Shown here in pieces: positions 33,376 through 43,800 of a DNA stretch of 64,000 bases. Under the pieces are notes generated by a model. The model was not told the origin of the DNA, did no database searches, and saw only the letters and a program-made list of their open reading frames with translations. Source of the stretch: CAZEAB01 sp964552945. Its GTDB lineage: Archaea; Nanobdellota; Nanobdellia; Woesearchaeales; GW2011-AR9. The DNA is taken from NCBI GenBank assembly GCA_964552945.1, contig CAZKIP010000004.1, forward strand, positions 1 to 64,000, in the 5' to 3' direction. Both the position numbers and the translations under genes were made by a program. How positions within the stretch are numbered: the first letter of the stretch is position 1; each line of letters begins with the position of its first letter.

Positions 33376-35730
33376 ATGAAAAAAAGAGGACAAATTACCA
33401 TCTTCATAATTTTAGGTGCAACGATTTTTCTAGTTTCCATTTTTTTACTATCTTTCACAAAAGAAGTTACCGAATCTTCTTTAAGTGATGAACAAGATAG
33501 GTTTTATACTGAACTTTTACAAAGGGAAGGGTTGAGACTATTTGTAGAAGATTGCTTAGAGGATCCTTTGGATGAAGCATTGGAACTTATTGGTAAGCAA
33601 GGGAGATTATGGGCAGACCAACCAGGAGGGATTGTGGCTTTCTCGAAAGATTTAGGAGTAAGAGTTGCTGGAGAAGAAGATGTTAAAGGAGCCAGGGTTT
33701 TTTTTGGAATAAGAAATGAATTAAGGTCTTCCGATAATGTATATCCTTGTAATTCTGTTGATGCTCCTCCAGATTTATGTACCTATTCTTTTCCAAACAC
33801 AACAATTGGTTTTGGAGATAGAGAAAGAATTCTTAATGTAATAGAGGGAGATTTAGAAAGATATTTACAAGAAGAAACTAAAAGGTGTGTTAAACAGTTT
33901 GTTAATGAAGAAATCTCTAACGATGCAGTTATCAGTGAAACTGAGTTTACGATGGATGTAGAATTGAAAGCAGAAGCACTCCATGTTGATGTGGAATATC
34001 CACTACGTTTTGTTGTTAGAGGGAAGGAATTTTTTACAAATTCAAAATTTAATATGGTTGTAAAAACTAGATTTAAGAGATTTTTAGATTCCGTAGTTTC
34101 CCTTGCTTTAAGATGGGATGAGAAATATGCTGATTTCGAATTTACTTCTGATACTTTGAAGAAAAATTCTTTTTCTTATCAAAGTGAGAAAGACATTTCT
34201 AATTGTGAAGGAATAGGTCCTTATACTTGTGAGTTATCTCTAACAGCGATGCAAACTTTTGATGTGGAAATGGAGAGACAGAGTGTCGATGGGCACGACC
34301 TTTTTATTTTCAAAGGGCCTGATTTTTTTTATAGGGTTGCTAGACAGAACAGGCCACCTGCTTTAGATTATGTTAATCGGAAAGCTTGTCCAGTTAGTTA
34401 TGATTATTTGGTAATTAAGGAAGACCCCACTTTGAAAGATGTGGATATAACTCTTAACGCAGTTGATCCGGATGAGGAGAGTAAAGAGGTAAAATATTTC
34501 TTTGAAGGATTGCCTACCGGATGGGACCAGTTTGTTAAAGGAAATAAGATGGTAATTCCTCCTCCTGAATTAACTTTGGAGAAATATGAATTTAAGGTAA
34601 GGGTAGAAGACGAACATGGTTTATCGGATTGGCAGAATGTTAGAATTGCCGTGGATAAACCTCTTGATTCCGAGATCTCTTTCAACCTTCCTTACAAAGT
34701 TCTTGATAATAATGTCTTGGTTGATTACAAAGTTTATTCACAGAATTTAGGCACTTATATGGTTAGTAAAGAAGACCCTCTATTTTTGGAATTTAGATAT
34801 CCTTCAGTTAATTTACAAGGACAGGAAGTAAATGCTAGAATAACAAAGAATGGAAACGAAATCCCAATTGTTACTGCGTTATCTAAGGGAAGTAATTTGT
34901 TTTGCATCCCTTCTGGAACGAGTTGTTTGATAGACGATTATAAGGATATTAATGATTTTGGAAAAATAGATTATAAAGATGGCGATAAGCTAAAGTTGGA
35001 TGTTGATGTTAATTTCTGTGGAGGGTATAAAGATGAGAAGCAGCAGGAATTAGAAGTTAGAATGGTTGAGTGTATACCTCATCGAAATGAAGAGTATCCT
35101 TTTGCAGCTCCTTATAATGATTGGAAAAATGAAAAGGGAAAGATTGTTAGGGTTCAGACTCCAATAAATCCTTTCTTGGCTACTCATAGTTGTTGTGCTG
35201 ACGATTTTAAAATTAAGAATAGTGGAGATTGTTTTGTAAATCCGGAGAAGACTTGCGGTGGAAATGTTGGCAAAATTGATTATATTTTGGAAGAGCAATA
35301 TGCAACTTGTGATAAAGGAAGGGGAAATCTTTGTGGGGATCCAAAGTATCGCGAAGTTAAAGATGCCAATGGAAAAATTATTTGTCCAGACCCCGCAATA
35401 CATACAACTTGTAGTAAGGTGGCTTCTGAATGTTCTGGTAGGGAGCAGTATTCTTTAGAACAGAAGAAGGATGGCTTTTGGTGTAATGGTCCCGCGGGTT
35501 GTGGTTTGGATAAGAAGGCTTGTGAGAGTGAGATTGTTTATACTGTTGATACCCCTAGTAATATTTTTCAGAATAATGTCGCTGTTGGAAAGGATTTTAA
35601 TAAGTATCAATGTGGATGTGATTCCACCAGTGCTAAAGATAAAAAAGTTTGTTATGATTTTGTTTCTGGAAAGCCAGGGGTTTGTGAAGACATTGGTACC
35701 ACCAGCTCAGTTTACAAATGTGTCACTTAA
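33376..35730 (+). CDS. Large membrane-anchored protein with prepilin-like N-terminus
   Basis: 784 residues starting MKKRGQITIFIILGATIFLV: a basic stretch, G-Q and a single hydrophobic helix, as in class III (prepilin-type) signal peptides. The rest is extracellular. Residues about 340-435 look like a cadherin/Ig-type fold (NAVDPDEES...YEFKVRVEDEHGLSDWQNVRI). The last 200 residues are Cys-rich. Proteins with this KRGQITIF start are frequent in DPANN genomes but have no assigned function. It is convergent with the lipoprotein gene, with no gap between the stop codons. Confidence 0.72.
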   Translation: MKKRGQITIFIILGATIFLVSIFLLSFTKEVTESSLSDEQDRFYTELLQREGLRLFVEDCLEDPLDEALELIGKQGRLWADQPGGIVAFSKDLGVRVAGEEDVKGARVFFGIRNELRSSDNVYPCNSVDAPPDLCTYSFPNTTIGFGDRERILNVIEGDLERYLQEETKRCVKQFVNEEISNDAVISETEFTMDVELKAEALHVDVEYPLRFVVRGKEFFTNSKFNMVVKTRFKRFLDSVVSLALRWDEKYADFEFTSDTLKKNSFSYQSEKDISNCEGIGPYTCELSLTAMQTFDVEMERQSVDGHDLFIFKGPDFFYRVARQNRPPALDYVNRKACPVSYDYLVIKEDPTLKDVDITLNAVDPDEESKEVKYFFEGLPTGWDQFVKGNKMVIPPPELTLEKYEFKVRVEDEHGLSDWQNVRIAVDKPLDSEISFNLPYKVLDNNVLVDYKVYSQNLGTYMVSKEDPLFLEFRYPSVNLQGQEVNARITKNGNEIPIVTALSKGSNLFCIPSGTSCLIDDYKDINDFGKIDYKDGDKLKLDVDVNFCGGYKDEKQQELEVRMVECIPHRNEEYPFAAPYNDWKNEKGKIVRVQTPINPFLATHSCCADDFKIKNSGDCFVNPEKTCGGNVGKIDYILEEQYATCDKGRGNLCGDPKYREVKDANGKIICPDPAIHTTCSKVASECSGREQYSLEQKKDGFWCNGPAGCGLDKKACESEIVYTVDTPSNIFQNNVAVGKDFNKYQCGCDSTSAKDKKVCYDFVSGKPGVCEDIGTTSSVYKCVT

Positions 35731-37038
35731 TTATTCTTTTTCTAATTTGACATAATCAAAAGTACACTTAGAATTAGAATTACTTTGACAGGTAAGGTGG
35801 ACTTTTGTAGGGATCTCTTTTGGAATACACTTTGTTTCAAATCCTTTTGAAGAATTATCAACAAAATAAGTAACTAAAGAACCTTTTTCAACTCTGAATT
35901 TAGTAGTTTGATATTTTGTTAAAGGACCCTCACACCCATTCACTATTTTTTCGCAAGTCTCATTTGAATTTCCGCAAAAGAATGTTTCTGATTTTGGAAT
36001 GTAACCAAATGAAACTCCACCTTTGTCACTTGCAACACCTACTCTTACTTTTACTCCTTTATTACTATCAACTTTCCATCTAGCTTCGAATACATAAGTA
36101 CCATTGCCCAATGTAACTTGTTTTTTGCTTTCTAAGAAACAAGAACCTTTACCATTAACAATTAAGTTTAATTTACCTTCTTCAAAATCATAACCTGCTT
36201 TACTTCCACATGGTTTCTCTTCCCACCTACCATCCAACTCCTCGCCACTAAAGTCATCGCAAAACAACTCGTCCCCAGAACAACTAAATACCTCGTCCTT
36301 AATCTCTTTACAATTTGCATTCAAAGCATCGTAAGTGTCTTCATCAAAAATGTTCTTAGCCAAACCTCTCTGAACCAACAAAGGCATACCCAAAGGATTC
36401 GCAGGTGTTAACGAAAACCATTTCTTATTTGCAGGCAAATCATCCAATAATCCATGCTCCATCAACCAATCAATTTTATCATAAAAATATTTTATCTTCC
36501 CCGTTGGATCAAAATAAGAAATTAACTCTACACTTAACTCGCGACCTTTAATTAAAGTTTCAGTAGTATAAATCCCATTACAAATATATTCGTTCCCAGA
36601 AGTCCATTTTAACAAATCATAAACAACTCCTTGAGAATCTTGGTCAAACAAAGTTACTCCCGGAGATGCTTGAACTACCAACTTCTTCTTCCCAGTTAAA
36701 GGAAAAGCCATTACATTATCATACTTTTTAGCAAGAGGAAAAACGGCCATGCCTCCTTTTTCAGAAAGATAAATATCTCCTTTCCTCCATTGATATAAAG
36801 TTACATCAACACCGGCTTGAGGAGTTCCAGAATCATCAACAACTTCAAGTTCCTGCTCTCCAGAAAAAACTAAACCAGCGGAATCTGTTGTTCCTTGCAA
36901 AATTTTCATCTCTAAATTTTGTTCAACTTCTACAGAAGCATCTGGTTCAACGAACTCATCGGGTTCAGAAGTACCGCAAGCTGGCAAAGCTACGCATAAT
37001 GATAAAAGTCCTCTGAGTAATTTACTTTCCAAACCCAT
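35731..37038 (-). CDS. Predicted lipoprotein with ConA/LamG-like C-terminal domain
   Basis: 435 residues with a lipoprotein-type start: LLSLCVALPACG, so Cys21 would be lipidated, followed by an acidic tether (SEPDEFVEPDASVEVEQ). Residues about 40-130 look like a small beta domain (ELEVVDDSGTPQAGVDVTLYQ, a transthyretin-like pattern). Residues about 260-435 resemble a concanavalin-like lectin/glucanase fold (LFCDDFSGEELDGRWEE...GTYVFEARWKV). The only minus-strand gene between 33 and 53 kb. The lipobox looks bacterial, so transfer is possible. Sugar binding is a guess. Confidence 0.65.
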   Translation of the reverse strand: MGLESKLLRGLLSLCVALPACGTSEPDEFVEPDASVEVEQNLEMKILQGTTDSAGLVFSGEQELEVVDDSGTPQAGVDVTLYQWRKGDIYLSEKGGMAVFPLAKKYDNVMAFPLTGKKKLVVQASPGVTLFDQDSQGVVYDLLKWTSGNEYICNGIYTTETLIKGRELSVELISYFDPTGKIKYFYDKIDWLMEHGLLDDLPANKKWFSLTPANPLGMPLLVQRGLAKNIFDEDTYDALNANCKEIKDEVFSCSGDELFCDDFSGEELDGRWEEKPCGSKAGYDFEEGKLNLIVNGKGSCFLESKKQVTLGNGTYVFEARWKVDSNKGVKVRVGVASDKGGVSFGYIPKSETFFCGNSNETCEKIVNGCEGPLTKYQTTKFRVEKGSLVTYFVDNSSKGFETKCIPKEIPTKVHLTCQSNSNSKCTFDYVKLEKE

Positions 37039-37051
37039 GGAGAGATAAAAA

Positions 37052-37092
37052 GGGCCATTTTTTAAAAGACTATCTAAGAAAAGTTTTTATAT
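37052..37092. promoter_or_regulatory. Divergent TATA boxes between the lipoprotein and Cys-rich protein genes
   Basis: Minus strand CTTTTAAAAAA at about 37052-37063 serves the lipoprotein gene; plus strand TTTTTATAT at 37084-37092 serves the gene at 37113. Both predict leaderless transcripts. Confidence 0.45.
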
Positions 37093-37112
37093 CTCGGCAA
37101 CTTGATTTTAAT

Positions 37113-37790
37113 ATGAAAAAAATAATGGTGTTAGTGTTCTTCCTATTAGCAACCTCAGTAGTAGCACAAGTTTGCTTCTTAGAAAATGAAAGTTCTTATT
37201 ATTGTCAAGAAATGGACAAAACTAAAGCCCAATCGATTTGTGAAGACGAATGCCAAATAAAAGAAACTCATTGCTCAACACTTCCAGAATGTCAACCTGT
37301 CTTTTGTCAAGATAATTGTAAAATCACTTTCAAAGGAGTCTGTGCAAAAGAAGTTCCTGCGGGAGAAGAAGCCAATTGTGTTGCACCAATAAAACAAGAA
37401 GTTAAAGAAGTAAAAGAAGATTCATCAAACTCAGGACTATATTTCGTCATTTTTTTACTAGCGTTAATGGGGGGCATTTTCTGGTTTTTCAAAAAGCATC
37501 ATGGAAATAGGACTGCTCAACAACCTCAAGGAGATAGCTGGGCTTCAACAATTATTCCAGAGTCAGAAGAAAGGCTTAATTGGTTAAAAAAACAATTTGG
37601 AAAAAAGATGAAAAAGAAAAAAAGAGGACAAATTCTTTTCGAATTGGGGATTCCTTTGGACAACAAAACCCATGTTTCAAAATTAAGTAGGATGATTAGG
37701 GCTCACGAGAATAAAAAGGATAAGAAAAAAGGAAAAACTTTTCATAATTTGGAAAAAATGGCTAGAGACAAATATTTTGGCAAAAAATAG
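37113..37790 (+). CDS. Type I membrane protein with N-terminal Cys-rich domain
   Basis: 225 residues: signal peptide (1-18, cut likely after VVA), a Cys-rich ectodomain (about 20-92, CFLENESSYYC ... ECQPVFC ... GVC), one membrane helix (about 110-128) and a strongly basic cytoplasmic tail (129-225) with KKKKRGQ. The Cys-rich domain matches the start of the 2140-residue protein encoded next (CFL, YC, PEC..VFC, G-x-C, all in the same order). It is thus a short paralogue of that giant protein's head. Confidence 0.7.
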   Translation: MKKIMVLVFFLLATSVVAQVCFLENESSYYCQEMDKTKAQSICEDECQIKETHCSTLPECQPVFCQDNCKITFKGVCAKEVPAGEEANCVAPIKQEVKEVKEDSSNSGLYFVIFLLALMGGIFWFFKKHHGNRTAQQPQGDSWASTIIPESEERLNWLKKQFGKKMKKKKRGQILFELGIPLDNKTHVSKLSRMIRAHENKKDKKKGKTFHNLEKMARDKYFGKK

Positions 37791-37808
37791 TACTTTCTCT
37801 TCGTCGGA

Positions 37809-37819
37809 ATATTTATAAA
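37809..37819 (+). promoter_or_regulatory. TATA box of the 2140-residue protein gene
   Basis: ATATTTATAAA, about 33 bases before the ATG at 37847, giving a leader of only a few bases. Confidence 0.5.
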
Positions 37820-37846
37820 CGTTAAAGGTTTCTTTTAAGGCTGTAG

Positions 37847-40800
37847 ATGAATAAACAAAAAAGAGGGATGTTTATAGTAGTTTTTAGTATATTTTTATTA
37901 GTTCTAGCTATATCAGTTTCTGCGGAAGAAAGTGGATGTTTTCTTTACAAAAAGGCCAGCAAAGGAGTGTATTGTACTTCCGGTATTTTGAAATCTGTGG
38001 CTGTGAAGGAATGTAAAGATGATTGTGATATTACTAAAGATTTCCAAGAAGGAAAATTATGTAACCTCTTTCCAGAATGTAAACAAGTTTTCTGTGATTT
38101 AGATTGTCTTGAGAAACCCTTGGGTCTTTGTCAAGAAGAAGGAGGTAAAGAACTTTCAGATGACCAATACCAAAGTCAATGTGAAGCGGTTTGTTGTGTA
38201 GAAAAATATCCTAATGTGGACCAACTTGTGTGTAATTATCCTATGACAGAACAGGCATGTAAGGATAAAATAAAAATAAAACCAGGGATTTATACCCCCT
38301 ACCATATTGCGGGAGGAAGTGAGGAAGATAAAGCAGCCAAATGTCAAATTGATTATTGTAAGGAAAAATTGGCTGAGGGTTCTCTCGAAGGAGTAATCAA
38401 GGATGTAGATGGGCCAGTTTCAGCAACAATTTCTTTAATTGGGAAAGATAAAACAGATTCTTTAGCAGATGGAAAATATTCCTTTCCAAAACTTGATCCA
38501 GGAACATATCCTGTTGAGGTTAGCAAGGAAGGTTATCAAACTGCTCAAGCAACAATTTCTATAGGGATTGGGGAAAAAAAGTCTTACGATTTTACTTTAA
38601 ATAAATTAATTATTGGTGCCATAGTTTCTGGAGTGGTTAAAGATGCTCAAGGACAACTTGTTGATGGTGCTACAGTTCTTTGGAAAGGGACTTCAATTAC
38701 AGGGTCAACAACCACTTCTGCAGGAGGTAAGTTTTCTGCAAATTTACCAGAAGGGAAGTTTACTTTTACGGCTAATAAAGTTGGTTTTGAACAAGGTAGC
38801 AAGGAACTTGCGGTAATAAAAGGCACAAATAAAATAGAATTGATTTTAACGGGAACTCCAAAAACAATTTTGTCAGGAACGGCATTTTTAGATAAGAATT
38901 CTGATAACAATTTGGATGCAAATGAAAAAACACCGGCGGTACAAATTTTTATTGATGGGAAACTTAGAGCAAGTTCACAATATGAACCTTTGGCAACTTA
39001 TAGCATCGTTATGGATTTACAGAAAGATGAAGAACAACATTCCATTTCAGCAACTTATCTGAATGGTGAGTATGTTTTTGGACCAAAATCTTTTAAAATT
39101 ACTAAAGCAGGTTTACAATATGATGTTCTTCTAAAAAAACTTGTAGGAGTATGTACGGCCGATGGTACCGATCCACAAAAAAAGGTTGATACTCTTAATT
39201 TAAATCATCTCCCTGGAGAGATAGGAGTTAAGCTTTCTTGGATAAAACCTTGTCCAGAAGTTGAAGGGTATGAAGTTGAAAGGAAAGGAGCAGAGGGGAA
39301 AACTAAAAAATTCATCTTTAATGGAGCAGAGAACTCTTATGTTGATAAGGAAGGATTAGAGTGGTTAGAAACTTATGAATATAAAATAAGGGCAGTTTAC
39401 AAAGATGGAGGAATAAAATATTCAGATTATTCTCCTTCAAAATCAATCAAATTGGGTCAAAAGGAATGTGAAGGAAGGTACCTAAAAGATTGGGAAACTT
39501 TTTGTGAACCACATGCTCCTTACCAAGCAAATCAAATTTATACTTGTAGTAACAACAACGTTATTATTCCTGCTAAAAACTGTCCTCCGGGATTGTTATG
39601 TGCACCATCAAACGATCCAAGAAAAGCAACTTGTATGGGCACAGATGCCTGTTTTGCTGACTTAGGACTTTTTGGACTACAAAGTACTGCCAATCAATGT
39701 TATGGGATTAAAGATAAAGGAGATTCTCCTAAAAACTTCTGTTACTATGACCAAACTCATACGATTGTAGACTCTTGTAAAGTATGTTTAGAATTGGAAA
39801 GTTGTTTTGATTACAAGAGTAAGGGGGCGTGTGAAATAAACAATTGTTTAACAAAACCTTGTGAATGGGTAGATGCAGCTTCAAACAAAGAAGTTCTTGA
39901 CTATAGTCAAATTTTCAAAGGCTATGATAAAGATTCTTTGCTAACTACTAAGGAAACGGGCGCAGGGTATTGTATCGAAGAAAAATACGATAACGATGAT
40001 AAATGTTCTTTATGTAGTTCTTCAGCATCTCTTTTGGAAAATTTTTATTGTACTGCTGAAGTATGTACTGGTTTAGGAAGATGTTTCTCTAATCCTCCTT
40101 ATTTGGGAAAAGGGGCTTTATCTTCATGTAATGAATGTGGAGAAAGTCCTGCGAAAAATACAAATTGTTATACTTATGGAAGTAAATTGGAATGTGAAGG
40201 AGAATCTCCTGTAAACATGGATATTAAGGGAAAGATTATTCCTTCTGCTGACAATTGTAATTGGGGAACTTGCAGATGGATAGGTAACAATAAAGATGGA
40301 AAGTGTGTTAAGGATGCGGATGTTGACAAACAAGTTACCGATGATTGTCAAGGTTTTAAAGGAGCAGACAAGGATTTATGTAAGAGCGACAACACTCCTC
40401 CAAAAACTTCCATTGTGGGAGATTTTACTTTTACGGTTTCTTCTGTGAACACCAATGTAACTTTAGAAGGAGATGAAAGTATTAACAAAAAGGGATGGCA
40501 AGGAAATCATTTGGGAGTGGCAGGAATTTGTTTAACCAGTGCTAGTTCTGACAAATGTTTGATGGAAAATTTTGTTAAAAAGCCTTATCCTGGTTTAAAA
40601 TTTAAGGAAGAAGTTACTTTAAATCTTTATGAACAGTTGAAAGATAAAAAAATAGATGGAGAAATTTATCTCTTAAAATATTTCTCACAAGACAGGTATT
40701 TCAACCAAGAAAATGTTCAAGAAGCGCAGATTTATGTTGATAACGTCCCTCCAGAATTTACAATTAAATCCACAAAAAAGACCCTTGGTGATACGACTGA

Positions 40801-43800
40801 TTTAAGTGTGTTTTTAGAAGATCTTAGCGAAGCAATGTCTTGTGACTTTGAACTAACTCCTCTACTGCCTTTGGGAACTAAAGTGAATAAAGCTGTTTCC
40901 ATTACTGAACAAAAAATGGTTTCATTCCCTGGGTTAAAAGTGGTTAGGGCGGATGTAAAGGTTACTTGTAAAGATTCTTTGGGTAATGAAAATAGTAAAA
41001 ATAAAACATTTGTTTTTGATTTAGAAAAGAGAATAGAAATCTTATCACCAGAACTTGAGAGCATTCTTAGTAAAACCACTTTAACATTTGAAGTTAAGAC
41101 CACTATAGATGCAACTTGTTCTTTATTCAATCAAGCTAAGAATCAGAAAGTTGCTGATTTCAAAGCTTCTTCAGATTTAAAAATTCACAAAACAGATGCA
41201 ATCCCTGGTTTCATTGAAGGTGATTATTCCGCTTCTCACAAAGTAATTTGCACAGACGTTGTTACTCAAGGAACTATGGAAGATTTCTTTAATTTTAGGG
41301 TTGATTTCACTCCACCAAACACAGAAATTATTTTGAAAGAGGGTAAAAGGGTTGAGAAACCAGTGAAGTATGGATGGGAAGAATTTTTTGTTAAAGATGT
41401 GGAAGTAACCCTCTCTTGTAAGGCAGATGGCTTTTCTTGTGAAAAAAGATTTTATTGTTTAGGAAAAGGATGTGGACTAAAGTCCACGGGGAAATTCGTA
41501 GAGTATACCGCTCCCTTTAAAGTAGATAAAACAACGAGTATCTGCTATTTCTCAAAAGATAAATCGGGGAATGAAGTTGTTCAGCCCTTCTGTGGAAAAA
41601 TTATTGTTGAAGGTTATGGTTTAATTTTGGAAAGTCCTCCAATTAAAATGTTCGAAGATGAAATATGGGGAATAAGTAACAAACCACAATTTGAATTAAG
41701 GTTTACAACAAAAGTTTCTTCAAAAATATGTAAGTTAGGGTTGAGTGAAGGGTTTGATTACGATAAAGTTGATTTAGATAGAGTTTTGGAAGGGAAGGGA
41801 GGAAAATATATTTTTCCCAATTTCCCTAGCGGTTCCCTTGGTGCTTACCCCGAAAAAGGAGGAGTAAAAACCTTATATGTTGTTTGCGAAGCAGGTGATG
41901 GAGGGCTTAGTCCTGAACATGTCGTTCATATAGAGTATGACCCCTCTGCGCCAGAAATAATTGATCAAGGAGCTGAACCAAATAAAATTTTGAAAGAAAA
42001 AACAACTCGTTTATTTGCAACTACTGATGATAAAACCTTTTGCAGATATAGTGATAATTCTGCTGGAGATGGAAGTAGCGATTATTTAACAATGGAATAT
42101 TCGTTTCCAGGACAAGATAAAAATACTTTGTTCAAGAAACATGAGCAACATTACTCTATTTCATTTGTAGGTCTGAAGAAAGATTATTTGTTTAATGTTC
42201 AATGTAAAAATGGGGCAGACGATTTTTCAAAAGTTGAAGAGATTAAATTCGAAGTTGATTACACGGAAGAAAGTAAAAATGATGAAAAAAATGATGATGG
42301 GACAGATAAAGTTACTGAAGGTTTTATCCTTAAAGCATCTCCTCAAGGAGGATATCTTCAAGGAACTTCCGCAAACTTATTTGTAGAAACCAGTAAAAAT
42401 GCAATTTGTAGATATAAGCTAGGTAGCGAATACCAAAACTTTAATGTTACCGGAGAAAAAATTCATACTTCCACTTTGTTAAGCTTACCAGATAAGGATT
42501 ATCTAATCCCAGTAAGTTGCATAATGGGAAAGAAGACCGCTACAGCTTTACTTTCTTTTACCATAGACACAACTGCTCCAAGTGTGATCTCAGTAGAGGA
42601 TGGGAATTATACTTGTGGAAGTAAGGAATGGTCAGTGATGGTGGAAACAAGCGATAACAATATTTCTGGTTATTATTACGAAATTTATGATAATGGATTA
42701 ATTCCTAGCGTTGCTTACAAAAAGATTTATGGTGAACAAAAATCAACTCAACTTGGAAGCGGGTATACGGGATACTATTCAATTTATGAAACTTTTTCAG
42801 AAAAGAATTATTCAAAGTTTTTAACAAATAAAAGTAAAGAAATTCAGAAGGGGGTCGTTTACAACAAATCTGTTGGTCCAACTTTGCCCTTATCTATTCC
42901 AGTTTCAGAATTTAAAGAAGACCACATTTATTATACTAAAGTTTGGACATGGGATGCGGTCAAAAACCAAGGAAATCCTAAAGAGAGTGATGGTATTGCG
43001 GTTGTGCAAGAAAACTCTTCATTTTGTGTAACCACGAAAGAAAATAATGTGGCTCCAAAAGTAGATTATGTGGTTAATGATTCAAGTTGTTTGAAAACGG
43101 TAGTTAAATTGAAATGTTCTAGTCCAACTGGATGTAAGAGTATTGAGTATGGCATTTCTACTGCTTCATCAGAATGTCAAGCAAATAAATCTTACAATGG
43201 AAAAAATTTGCTTATTAAAGGAAAGAAATGGGTTTGTTACACTGCTTCTGATTATACGGGAATTAATGTGAGTGGCAAAAAGTTGTTTACTTATGTTGAT
43301 CAGGATGGAGACAGTGTTAGAGACAAAAAAACTTGTGATCTTTGTTTAAAGACACCTGCTGGAAAAATAGTTGGTAACGATGGTTGTTCATTAGAACAGT
43401 TGACAGATGAAGAAGCTGGAAAAGACGAAGATAAAGATGGTTTGCCAGATTCTTGGGAAAAATTAAGATCTCGAGAAGGGTGCTTGTTAAGTCCGTTCAG
43501 TAAAGATTCAGATGGTGACGGAGTAGATGATGCAACTCAAGATTATGATGATGATGGAAGGAGTAATCTGCAAGAATACTACGCTGGTACAGATCCTTGT
43601 GTAAAAGACGATGACTTTTTCAGTGATGATCTTTACAAATTTGATGAAGAAGAAGATGAAAAGAAAGTTGATGACAAAAAGAAGGACGATAAGAAAAAAC
43701 CAACTACGGGAGTTTCAACTACAAAAGAAAAGGAAGAAGAATCTATCCTAGCTTTAATATTGATGTTAATAGGTCTTCTACTTATCCTTGGTGGAACTGG

